Shown one piece after another: positions 44,601 to 54,439 of a DNA stretch of 64,000 bases. The notes under the pieces are model-generated. The model made no database searches and had not been told where the DNA came from. It was given only the letters and a program-made list of their open reading frames with translations. The translations under genes and the position numbers were made by a program. This DNA is from Oscarella lobularis. Its lineage: Eukaryota > Porifera > Homoscleromorpha > Homosclerophorida > Oscarellidae. The stretch covers positions 248,001-312,000 of the forward strand of contig NC_089182.1 in NCBI RefSeq assembly GCF_947507565.1, read 5' to 3'. Position 1 is the first letter of the stretch, and every line of letters begins with the position of its first letter.

Positions 44601-45844
44601 TTGTTATCGGTCCAACAGCTGGACTCTCATTGGTAAGATACAACCTTGCATTAGTGCTAATAATGCTAAATTGAGATATATCTCCCTAGGTGGCTTTTTT
44701 TATTTGGCTCATTGCCGCCTGTGCCTGCTGTCGAACACGTGAAGAGTCTCATATGAGACCCCAGCTCATGTAAGCCGATTCTCCCCTCGCTCACTTTCCT
44801 TAACTCCTGTCTGATATATTCCACAGGCTGAAGAAGACTGGCCTTCTTTTGATTCTAGCAACTCAGACATTGGCTTGGATTTCCGCCCTGCTTTGGATCT
44901 ACTGGGAGTCTCATTTGGACTACCTAATTTATTTATTTATAGCCAACACTGCCATTGAGGTGAGAGTCAGCTGCCTCAGGTATTTGCATAACGTGGAGAA
45001 GAGTCACTTTCGTAGGGTGTACTAGTATTCGCTTTTCTCTGCGTACTGGATAATGCGGTAAACGAAAATCCCTAAGCACACAATTTGTTCTATATATATG
45101 CATCAAGGTTAAGGATAAATTCAGTTTGATGTGCGGATGCGCGGCCGAGAAGGATTTAAGTTCATCCAGTCAGAATTCGAATGTTCTTGTAAATAGGGGA
45201 GCACCAGAAGTGGTATGCAATAGAAAAGAGGCTGTGTTCTATATGAATACCTTTTATTGTTAGTACTCATTGAACGTCATTCCGCGTATTCAGACACAAG
45301 GTGAGAAGAAATTATAGAAGTTGGGTTTAGGGGGAGGCATGTTAATAATATTTTTAAATATTTTTAGATGATGATTCGGCTGCTGCTCCAGATGACGAGA
45401 CGTCTGGAATTGGCGATCTCGCGACGTCGCTGTCGCCCTCCGAAATGGGCTCATCGATTGGAAACGGTATGACGCGTTGGTCGTCTCTTTTGTCTGCTAA
45501 TTTCCAAGCGGCAAGCACTCCAAAAGTAAGTCGATAAGAATACTATTTATAGGCATGACTATTGTATGTGCATTTTGAAGAGAAATCCTCTGTCGACTAA
45601 CAGGCAAGTCAGCTTTACTGGGAGCACTATTCTAGACGAAGTATTATCCAATGAACAAGCTACAGGTAATTGACTTATTACATTACATAATAAACCTAAT
45701 TGATAAATCGTTCTTTTAGGAGGAAATTCTGACGTAGTTTTTATTCAAGCCATGTCCATTGCCGAACTGAGGGAAATGGAGATGGCGGGCGTGCGCACGG
45801 ACACGGGAAGCGAAGATCAATTAGAAATGGAAAGTCGCATCTAA
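41682..45844 (+). CDS. Adhesion G-protein-coupled receptor with laminin-G-like N-terminus
   Basis: Signal peptide MERRIAASLFLTLSIALLAT. A laminin-G/concanavalin-like domain follows (~41835-42255), with ATLELSSTTKLSFRFSS and the typical ending DGFVGCLSRLVDF. A Ser/Thr/Pro-rich mucin-like linker (~42340-42600) leads to a GAIN domain. The GPS motif is present: CVFWKFN...GSWSSEGC...CQCDHLTHFTV, with the HL/T autocleavage site (~43826). Seven membrane helices follow: LAVYVGCAIAAVFLSISLFI, AHANLCLCLLACNVLFAISI, GIAISFHLFVVLAFLWLVGE, IAIIYVGLWSYFVYD, VIGPTAGLSLVAFFIWLIAA, LLLILATQTLAWISALLWIY and IANTAIEGVLVFAFLCVLD. The cytoplasmic tail of about 150 residues is Ser/Asp-rich. The pattern fits adhesion GPCRs with tethered-agonist activation. 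Ligand and subfamily are unknown. Confidence 0.88.
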
Positions 45845-45885
45845 GTACATATTCCTTTGCGCGTTTTATTTATTTAACGTGAAAA

Positions 45886-45917
45886 TACAGTACAGTGCGT
45901 GCCAGCATAAATGGCCA
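45886..45917 (+). repeat. Left terminal inverted repeat of the MITE
   Basis: Starts TACAGTACAGTGCG and ends AAATGGCCA. It is identical over 32 bases to the reverse complement of 46565-46596. Confidence 0.9.
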
Positions 45918-46233
45918 AACGGGACTTTTAGTAGCGCGCGAGGAATTCAGAGCGTAGTTTACATTTGGCGTAGTTTTGACGTTTGATCGTCACATCAAGG
46001 ATTTCCAATGAAGTCTAGCATTTCTATTTACGTCTATTTTGTAAGAAAACGGTTTTGATTTCACCGCAGACAACGTTTCTATACGTTTTGCTAAGAACAC
46101 AGAAAAGTTCCTTTTTTTCCAGTTTCAAACAACATATGACGGCTTTCATAAACTCATCTGTCACTTTATACCATTTTCTAAAACTTCATTATCTTTGATT
46201 TTCAATACAGTAATTCGGTGGAAAGAAACGGAT

Positions 46234-46243
46234 GTCACGTGAC
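46234..46243. promoter_or_regulatory. GTCACGTGAC palindrome inside the MITE
   Basis: A perfect match to the extended CACGTG (CLEAR/USF type) element, overlapping a TGACGTAA CRE-like half. Located about 700 bp upstream of the TGF-beta receptor start. Confidence 0.4.
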
Positions 46244-46564
46244 GTAAATAGAAATGCATTTTTTTCCGTTAGGGATCAAGTTAGAAAGAAACTCACTCTA
46301 TAAATGGCTTCTCACGTGCATTGTTTAGAAATTTATTATCGGCGAATTTGAAAATGTTCTTTCCTTTACAAAATTTGCCGTTTCAGAAACTTTTTTATTA
46401 GCGCGCGCTAAACTTGCAAAAAATTTAAATCTTTGGGAGTACGTCCCACAAAAATCAAACTGACATCCCTGTTTAAAATAGGCATTAGAGTGATTTTCGT
46501 TGACACACAGTGACACTGTATGTCTTGCAGCGAGTGATCTACAGTGATCTTAGCGCGCGTTTTG

Positions 46565-46596
46565 TGGCCATTTATGCTGGCACGCACTGTACTGTA
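46565..46596 (-). repeat. Right terminal inverted repeat of the MITE
   Basis: Starts TGGCCATTTATG and ends CACTGTACTGTA, the exact inverse of the left end. Confidence 0.9.
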
Positions 46597-46739
46597 CGTC
46601 AGAAAAGCGCCTAATTAGGAAAACACAGCAATCATGCAAGTACTGTATTTACAGTATGTAGGTAGGACTGAGCTGTACTAGTACTAGTAGTAGCTAACGG
46701 CTGTAATGACAACGTGAATATGTGACAACATAAAAACTA

Positions 46740-46850
46740 TGACGTCACACTATGTTATGCACTCGCGTACGGTAAGCGGTGGGAGGCTCTGCATGATGGC
46801 AACACGGTGAACACCGGGCCATCATTCTCTAGTTTAACGTGATGACGTCA
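46740..46850 (+). promoter_or_regulatory. Two TGACGTCA (CRE) sites upstream of the TGF-beta receptor
   Basis: Full 8-bp CRE palindromes occur at 46740-46747 and 46843-46850, about 190 and 90 nt before the start codon at 46937. CREB/ATF-type control is possible but untested. Confidence 0.45.
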
Positions 46851-46936
46851 CCGTGCGAGGTTTCCCGTACGAACGACCGCGAGAACTCTACCCACACGTC
46901 TCGCCAACGTCTCGTAGCTCTTCCTGCTCGTACGAA

Positions 46937-48804
46937 ATGGCATCGGCTCGAATCGACTCCGCATCCGCCTCGATGAGAAAACCGCGGGCTATCGTCTGGA
47001 AACGATCACTCGTACGATCGCTCCTCGTCGGAATCGTCCTTCTTCACGGTCAAGGTAAGTCCTCGCGCGCGCGCGCGCACGCCTATTTAGACGGGCACAA
47101 GATAACTTGGTGCGGAAAAACGACTCGCATTCCATCTGTTCTTCTTCAACCCTCAACATCCGCCTCATCTTTTATTCATTTTCTCTTCCCCTCTCCCTCC
47201 TCGCCCCTCGTCGTCTCTATAGAAGTTTCCGCGCTTCGCTGCTACTGCTCCGAAGACAATTGCGACGGTATCAACTACGACAACTGCGCCGACGGAGAGT
47301 GCCTCATTCAAAAGACGGACGCCGGCGGATTCATCTACGGCTGCGCGAGTCGGCCTTCCATCACCTGTAATCTTGAATCGACGCGCCTTTGCTGTACAAC
47401 CGATTTCTGCAACAAACCGCTCAATACGACGCCTCCTATGGCAACGCCTTCTGTCGAATCGCCCGAGTCTCCGTCGTCGTCATCCGGGACACTTCTCATC
47501 GTTCTCGCCGTCGTCGTTCCAATTGCCGTCGCCTGTCTTATTATCGTCGTCGTCGCTGCCGTGGTGACGAAAATTCGGGAACGGAGTCTTCTTCGGCGAC
47601 GTCACAATGGTGCTGCTACTACTACTACCGTCTCTATGGCAACGGGACGCGAAAACGGCGGAATCGTGGAAAACGGTCAATCGATTGAAATGTTGGAAAT
47701 CACGTGCTCGGGTAGCGGATCGGGTCTGCCGTTGCTCGAGCAACGAACGATAGCGCGTCAAATCGAATTGAAACGATGCATTGGGACGGGACGCTTCGGC
47801 GAAGTGTGGCTCGGCGCGTGGCGTCACGACGAAATCGCCGTGAAAATTCTCTCGTCGCGCGACGAACAGTCTTGGTTTCAAGAAGCGGAGATGTATCAGA
47901 CGGCAATGCTACATCACGAGAACGTTCTCGGTTTCATAGCGGCGGACAATTTGGACATAGGCACGTGGACGCAGTTATGGATGGTTATGGATTATCATCC
48001 GCGCGGTTCCCTCTTCGACGTCATCAGCCGCGAGACCATTACTCCGTATCAGATGTATCGTTTCGCCGCGTCGATTGCGAGCGGTCTCGCGCATCTGCAC
48101 ATGGAGATAATGGGCTCGAAAAGTCAGCCGGGTCTCGCTCACAAGCCGGCGATTGCCCATCGCGATATCAAGAGCAAGAATATTCTTGTCAAAAACGATG
48201 GCCAGTGTTGTATTGCCGATTTTGGATTGGCTGTGCGTCACGATCTCGTGCATGATACCATTGAGCATATATCGCGGAATTTGCAGCAGGGAACGAAACG
48301 CTACATGGCGCCGGAAGTGCTGGATGGCACGCTGAATTATAAGCTCTTTGATTCGTTTAAGCAGTGCGACGTCTACGCTATGGGACTCGTTTATTGGGAG
48401 ATTGCGAGGAGATGTGAATGTCCAGGTAAAATTAAATAGATAATGTATTTTCTTGATGTAGGTTGTCTGTGTTTTTTTTTTAGATATGCCTGCTGATGAT
48501 TACCAGCTTCCCTACTACGATTGCGTGGCTCCTGATCCTCCAATTGAAGAAATGAAGAAGGTCGTCTGCTGTGATGGCTATAGGCCCTTGATTCCTGAAC
48601 GATGGGAATATAATGACGTAAGTGCATGGCATTTCTTAGTCTTGGCAAAGAAAGATTACGTTGTTTCTTTAGAACTTGAAATTGATGGCTAAAATTATGA
48701 AGGAATGCTGGTATGCCAACGGACCAGCACGACTTACGGCTTTGAGAGTGAAGAAGAGCGTTGCTATCATGAAAGAAAATCAGAAAATGGGGTTTCCTTC
48801 GTAA
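46937..48804 (+). CDS. TGF-beta/activin type I receptor serine/threonine kinase (ALK4/5/7-like)
   Basis: Exon 1 encodes a signal-anchor-like start ending [11 protein letters not shown], and a ~167-nt intron (47056-47222) follows. The ectodomain [16 protein letters not shown]...[11 protein letters not shown] has the type I three-finger cysteine pattern. The membrane helix is [20 protein letters not shown]. The GS box reads [20 protein letters not shown], which marks a type I receptor. The kinase has [51 protein letters not shown] and [17 protein letters not shown]. The L45 loop [13 protein letters not shown] resembles TGFBR1/ALK4, the SMAD2/3-type class, and not the BMP class. It has DFG where vertebrate type I receptors have DLG, and a short insertion before the HRD loop. 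Start chosen at the first in-frame ATG. Confidence 0.92.
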
Positions 48805-49201
48805 GGTAACTAAGTAATAGCTGTTTTAGTTTATGCTTCAGTACTGTAGAACGCTTTTAAGGATGCAAGGGGGGTATAGGGTGTCAGGAAGTGAAAAAAT
48901 AAAATTCCCGTAAAAAACACGTTGGAGTATGTTCGCTCTATAAACTCCGCAATCGCGCACGCTCGTGCAATTCTCGACTGCCCTTTTGATCGGCTGCTCA
49001 AAAACAGAAAAGTAAGCGTGCAACGGGGGTAGGAAAGGAACTCGAACGAGAGGCCGGGGTCCCCACGAATTGTTTTTCGCTTCCGACGTTCTTTTCGACG
49101 ATTTCTCATCGCTCCTGTCGACGATTCAGCTAGCTCGTTGCTGAAGACGGGTCGTTCGTGTACAGGCAAGAAAAAGGACGAGAATAAACGAGCGAGAAGC
49201 G

Positions 49202-49284
49202 ATGACGCGATACCGAATTGGCTCGCAGCTCAAAACGACGGACAAGCGGAAGTTCCAAGTCGGCTATTTTTACGACAACTCGTG
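49202..49284 (+). pseudogene. Orphan exon resembling the N-terminus of a class I histone deacetylase
   Basis: ATG opens MTRYRIGSQLKTTDKRKFQV, followed by GYFYDNS and then gtagga. Class I HDACs begin with a basic stretch and V-x-Y-[FY]-YD, and HDAC1 exon 1 ends at about this place. The expected next exon (GxGHPMKPHR) was not found downstream to 50 kb. It may be a fragment of a duplicated gene, a gene broken by repeat insertion, or chance similarity. Confidence 0.25.
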
Positions 49285-50063
49285 TAGGAATTCATTTATT
49301 TATTTAGAAATAAATCTACAAAAAAACGTGGCACATGCATGCAAAATCCTATCGTCCCGTCTTCATTCTCTCGGCTTCTTATCTTCGAGTTCGTTTTCTT
49401 CTGCCCTCTCGCCACGTATCCGCCTAGAAAAGAAAAGAAGGTTAGTCTCTGTCAAATCATCGTTTTACGTACCTTTTTCGTTGCGTCCATATTCGCGTTA
49501 CCCAGGCTACACCACGGGGAGGTTTGGACGCTTTCGTAGCCCAAGGCAGCCACCGCAAGCGATGACCACCCGTTCCAAAAATTTAGGGCGAGTTGCGGGT
49601 CCTCGGCCACTCCGATCAGTACCGCCTGGACGAGAGTCGGCCCCTAAAACCGAGTCCCCCGGCTCGTTGGTACCAAACTCTTCGGTATATGTTCCTGAGA
49701 AGAACCGGAGCTTGCGGAAGTGGAGAACGGCCGACCACTGTTTGTAGGAGTCGACAGGAAAGGCAGTGCAATGCCCAAGTCGAAGTCTCCTGGACCAGGT
49801 CATCCTCCGTCTAATCGTGCCTCTCGGGTGAGAAAAGTGCCGGCAACCAGACCGTAAATGAACACCCCCTCCAAGTCGTGCACTTCTCGTCCCGGGGTCT
49901 ACGGTGGGTGATCGCTTGGGTCCTCATGACACTGACATTCGATTTTTCTCTGATTAATATATTGATTCTATGCATGCATCCCCCTTCCCCTGTCTATTCC
50001 CGTCCCCTTCACTATCTCTTTTCTGCTTTCTGTCGGTTCTTTCTTTGTGTTTAACTAAATACA

Positions 50064-50095
50064 GTACAGTCGTGCCCGCTCGAGCCTAGCGCGGG
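50064..50095 (+). repeat. Second Tc1-like terminal sequence without a partner
   Basis: TACAGTACAGTCGTGCC shares its first 11 bases and a CGTGCC core with the MITE ends at 45886, then continues with a different GC-rich hairpin (GCCCGC...GCGGGC). No matching inverted copy was found nearby, so it may be a solo or decayed end of a related element. Confidence 0.35.
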
Positions 50096-50370
50096 CCGTA
50101 CTTGTTGGCAACAATAAGACTTTGGCGACCTTTACGCCCAGTGCGTAAACCGAGGCCGAAGCCCCCCATCGCCCTGCCTACGGGCTCCGGCACGGGATTA
50201 ATCCGTGGGCCACGCTGAAACAACAACCCGGGACTTGCCTTTTGTCTTCCCCCGAGCCGGTCCGATCAAGGAAGAGACGCAGCGAACCGCGACGCATCCA
50301 CCCTCAGCCGCAACTGAGGGGAAATCGGTGTGCGCTTCGCTTTTGAACCCTGTAGCCCCGCCCAGCGCGC

Positions 50371-50420
50371 TGATTGGTCCGTTTGGGTCACGTTGGGCTC
50401 GCTAAACGCTCTCATTGGTC
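50371..50420 (+). promoter_or_regulatory. Pair of inverted CCAAT boxes
   Basis: GATTGGTCC near 50370 and CATTGGTCC near 50412 are about 42 bp apart and are NF-Y type sites. A possible transcript starts to the right, with a strong donor TTTTAG/GTAAGA at 50567-50570. Which gene they serve is unknown. Confidence 0.4.
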
Positions 50421-52917
50421 CGAAAGATAGAGGCGTGAAACGCAAACCGGTTTGACGCGATAGATTGCATAACGATTTCTTTAGATGATGTAAGATTTGT
50501 CGCTCGCATCGAAACAAGATGGTGGAAAGAACGTGGTCAAACTGGAACGATCGACAATCCTTTTAGGTAAGAGTACTTTTCATTATTTCGCCACTCATTT
50601 TCGCGCGCGTACAGACCATTAGCGCGCTTTTCTTTTACGCGAAATGCGTCATCGTCTTTTTCGTCGTCGCTTTCCTTCGGACAGCAATTTTCGCCAGCGC
50701 CTGCGTTTGCGTAGACCTTGGTTTTTCGAAAGGTAAAGCGATTCTCTTATGCGCGAAGGGTCTGGCAATCCTCTCGACTTTTTCTCTTCGTATAGCCGCC
50801 AAGAAGCGCGCACGAACGAAAAGTACGTCTATTAACTAAAGACGAGATGGAAAGCTAAGAAATGAGACGATCGCGGTCTGAAAATCTAGGAGGCCCTCTT
50901 AGGTTTGCCACGTGACAAGGCATCCATTGCCAGAAGGCTCTGTCCATTGCCTTCCTTCGCTCGAACGACAGGCTTTTACGAAATTTAATTTCATCACTTC
51001 TCGTATGACGTTTGCGTGAGACGAAGTCAATTGCGCCGCGTGTCATCTTCGAATTGCTCGAATGGCGATAAATTGAATTTTTTTCACGAGCTGACCAATG
51101 GAATCTTCAATCGGACGAGGCAGATGCGGAAACTTGATTTTTCCAGTTATTTTTTTGTCTAGTTCTTTCCCTGATCCAACGAGACAGACTCAGGCATATA
51201 TTCCTGTGGGCCGAGCGAAACTGCCTATCTCACTAAAGCTGGAGTCTCTGAATGCCGGAGGAGGAGTTGCTCAAATAAGGACAAATCAATTATCATTGAC
51301 GAAAATTGGCTAATGAAACCTTCAACGATGTCTTTTCTCATCTGGTTGAGAGGGAAGGGACAGCGTGCCTTAGGGATGGCTGGGAAGAACGACACAGAAA
51401 AAACCACTGGAAAGAAAATCAATAATTAACTGGGACGAGAGCAAAACGTTCACTCTTACTGAAACAGGTATAATTTTCTTTTTCTTTGACTCTCTCTTTC
51501 TTGTTCTTGTAGGTTCATCAAAGGATCATACGGACGAGGTTGATGAAGAGCTTTCCGATGTCTTCGTTCACCCCTGGGCCCCGGGGTGACTAAATAAAAC
51601 CGGCCCAACTCGGTTGCCAAGAGGTTAAATTGGCTCCACCTGTTGATGAGGGTTATGCAGTGCACCCTCCCCCCTCCAGGACTGCGGTGGGTAAAAAAGT
51701 GGTCCCCCTGGAAATCAGGTTGGCAGAACTCACATCCGAGGGCTGCCAGTCCCAGGCGTCTGAGCCAGGAGAATAAACAGGCTGTAACTCCGATCGAGGG
51801 GAGTATGGAGTGACCCCCACTCTGAAGCCTGCATGAACCCCTCGTGGTCCGTGCAGGTGGACAGCGAACGTAGAAAAGACTATGTGCAAATTTTTTGTAC
51901 TTCCGGTTTATTTCCGTGTTTATTAAATAAAAAGATCTATTACACACATTGCGTCCGGCGCCTTTTTTGTTGACGGGGTCTTGCCCAGGACCCCGGCAGA
52001 GCAGTTTCATAATTTTATTTATGGGGTTGTGCTCAGGACCCGTCCACCCTAACTACAGCACAGCTAACATGCAAATACAATAAGTCAATGATAAATGCGT
52101 TTTCGTCTACGAGGAATTCAGCCCAGAGCACTGGATACAGGCACATTCTGCTGTAGAGACTACCACAGAGGAAAGTAGCCTCAAGCGGGAGACAAGCCAG
52201 AAATTGGGTAGTTTTTCTCCTCGAGGCCACGCACACTTCAAGGGAACGCACCTTGTAATTAAGTTTGAATTCCCCGTGGCCCGGGCAGCTAGCTGGGCCG
52301 TCCTCACCGTGTACCTCTTCTGCAGCATACAGGGCGGAAAATTTCACACGCGACGTGTCCGTCTTGCCAATAGGACCTCGGTCTGCCTTTTCGTTCCCGT
52401 CGCCGTATTCCCAGTCACGCTTACATCAGTATCTAAAAAATTTGAAGTCAATTTTCACATAGCAAAATTTTAGAAATCGGAAACTGAAAGGAACTCATCA
52501 AAACGATGCTTGAAACCTTCAGGCTATTTTTCGATCGAAGCGCACCGCAAAACAAACCGTAGGCGATAAGCGAAATGCTTTTCCGACGCGTTACGAGACC
52601 TCGCAGTGCGAAAAAGGAAGCAAGACTGAAGAACACTCCCCGCTTTGGATCGGAACGAATTAGCAGCGTCTTACCGGGGTTGTTTCGCTCCTTTTGAACT
52701 TCACTGCACATTGCAATGCAGCGCAGGGGTCGAGTTTGTTCGACTACAACGATTTCCGAGCCCAGACCATCGCTGCCACGCCGATCTCGTCTTGCACGTT
52801 TACCTTAGCTCAAGGAGAGACGTAACGAGCGCCAGACGACAGAAAGAAGAAAGAAAGAAAAGAAAGAAGATTGTATTGGATAGCGCGTTACGACTACGTC
52901 ATTCATCACATCCACGC

Positions 52918-54343
52918 CTAACAAAATTTGATGTTATCAATAGCAATATCTCCCTCTGTTCCGCTGCCGCCAATTTGAACGAGAAAACAAATAGTCATGA
53001 ATTTATACCACGACGGTTCAGTAGTGAGCAAAACTTCAGCCATTTGCCATTCACTGGATTGACTTCCAGAGCGCCTCCATAAGGTTGGTTTTTTTGCTGG
53101 TGCACAGCTTCCATAGTTCACTATTTGCTTTACACGCAGCTTGCCAACGTCCTTTCCGTGCATATGATAAGCAAAACTCATTCTTGTATATTTCTGCTGC
53201 GGTTTAATCTTTGGACTGCACAGCAACACCGTGTCACCGTGAATGGCCTTAAATGGTCTTTCCGCGTACACATAGTACTCTAAAGAAAGGTGATACGGTT
53301 TTGCTATAGAAAATAAGTTTCTGCTTTTACCTGATCCGCTGTATCCCGTTTGAGGACCAGTACCAAGAGTATCAGTGGATCCCCTTCCACGTTTCCACGC
53401 AAGGTTCTTTTTGCTTGACGACTTCCAATGACATAGTCCTTCCCCGACCTCAAAGCCACAGAATTTGCTTGCAGAAGGTCCTAACATCATGAAATACAAA
53501 CATAATTATGCTATCTTATGCTAATTATGCTAATTATGCTAATTATTGCTTACGTTTTATATATTGAACCATAGTAAGAACACAAACCGTTGCCGCATCA
53601 TTTGAAACACAGATATTATAGACGCCTTCTGCAAAACCCGTCACCGTGACCTCGAAAGCTTTGAGGGCACGATTTCCGGCAACTGGTTCAATTTTATTGA
53701 CGGTGTAATTCGCTCCGTTTGACGGCTCAACGATTTCGTAACCCAAATTAGGGCCCTTCACTGTAAAGAAGAAGGAGAACGGCTGGCCGACGACGGCCGT
53801 CACCTTCGCCGGAGGATTTATCCCGATTTGGGGCGGGTCGTCCTCGCACCTGGTGGGATTAGGGCAAGGTAAGACGCACACGTCGCAGCACGATTCCGCC
53901 GTCTGACGCCGTTCGGCGCCCTCTGGACACGACAGCGTAGGCGGACACTTCGTCGCTTCGGGATTCTCGTTGCATCGGACTCGTCCTTCGGAGCACGAAC
54001 AGTTCAGGCAGCCAATGTTGAAAGTCGCTCCGCGCGTGCACGAGCGTTTTGCTGTGCCCTGACACACTGGCTCGCCGCTGCCTTGCTTGCACGCGAGTCC
54101 GTCGTCGCAGTAGTGCCACGATGATCGTGATCCATCCTCCAGTTCAGGTGGATCGCATAACTCGTGCTCCTGCTTCGCGCACTCGTAGCAGCACGGACAG
54201 CGCTTGTCTGCGACGACGATGCCGCCCGGGCAGTCGAATGTTGTCTTGCATAGGCTCTTTATGCAGGGACGGCAGGGAGGAAATACCGATTGTGCCGCGG
54301 TGAGAGCAAGAAGGAGAAAGCTTAGAGTCAACGACGTCCACAT
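52918..54343 (-). CDS. Secreted IGFBP-VWC-MAM protein, copy 1
   Basis: Signal peptide MWTSLTLSFLLLALTAAQS. An IGFBP-like N-terminal Cys-rich part follows (CPCCYECAKQEHELCD, CDDGLAC), then a VWC-like part (GCLNCSCSEGRVRC...SCCDVC). A ~110-residue Ig/cadherin-like beta domain (PPAKVTAVVGQPFSFFFTVK...) ends exon 1. Exons 2 and 3 encode a MAM domain: KFCGFEVGEGLCHWKSSS, YTRMSFAYHMHG, LRVKQIVNYGS and EGDIAIDNIKFC at the C-terminus. No membrane helix or GPI signal was seen, so secretion is likely. Intron 1 has tandem ATGCTAATT units (53516-53542). A TATAAAG box (54387-54393) lies 44 nt upstream. Very similar to the next gene. VWC domains often bind BMP/TGF-beta ligands, but function here is unknown. 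Confidence 0.82.
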
Positions 54344-54386
54344 CTCGAACGAAATGAGAATGAAATCGTTGGAGGAGACGACGTTC

Positions 54387-54393
54387 CTTTATA
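54387..54393 (-). promoter_or_regulatory. TATA box of MAM gene copy 1
   Basis: TATAAAG on the minus strand, 44 nt upstream of the start codon. Copy 2 has a degenerate GATAAAAA (56921-56928) at the equivalent place. Confidence 0.5.
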
Positions 54394-54427
54394 GTCGCGC
54401 ACGCGATCGTTTCTTTTGTCTTGCACT

Positions 54428-54439
54428 TCCGGTGGGCGG
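54428..54439 (-). promoter_or_regulatory. Conserved GC-box-like element, copy 1
   Basis: TCCGGTGGGCGG is shared exactly with 56941-56952 upstream of the paralogous gene, while the sequence around it has diverged. This suggests a retained promoter element. Confidence 0.45.

Larger units (their letters stand above)
45886..46596. mobile_element. Tc1/mariner-type MITE, 711 bp
   Basis: A 32-bp perfect inverted repeat occurs at 45886-45917 and 46565-46596. Counting the outer TA as the target-site duplication, the termini read CAGTACAGTGCG, as in Tc1/mariner elements that insert at TA. The interior has no substantial coding frame, so the element is non-autonomous. It sits between the adhesion GPCR stop and the TGF-beta receptor promoter. 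The interior carries a perfect GTCACGTGAC palindrome. Confidence 0.8.
48805..52917. other. 4.1-kb gene-poor region with repeat-like sequence
   Basis: No convincing multi-exon gene was found. The stretch holds an orphan exon (49202-49284), a GC-rich segment with hairpins and short unrelated frames (49505-50300), a CCAAT-box promoter-like segment (50370-50530), possible small spliced exons (50520-50840), and a segment (51440-52060) with GC-rich hairpins such as CACCCCTGGGCCCCGGGGTG (51569-51588). It looks like degenerate transposon or retroelement material mixed with unknown transcription units. No transposase or reverse transcriptase motif was recognised. Confidence 0.5.

Noticed and set aside
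46325-46516. 63-codon minus-strand frame inside the MITE as a transposase remnant
   Set aside because: No DDE/DDD motif or helix-turn-helix pattern was recognised, and the frame is too short to support a call.
49505-50170. Retrotransposon call for the GC-rich segment
   Set aside because: No reverse transcriptase, zinc-knuckle, long terminal repeat or poly-A tail was seen, so it is only described as repeat-like.
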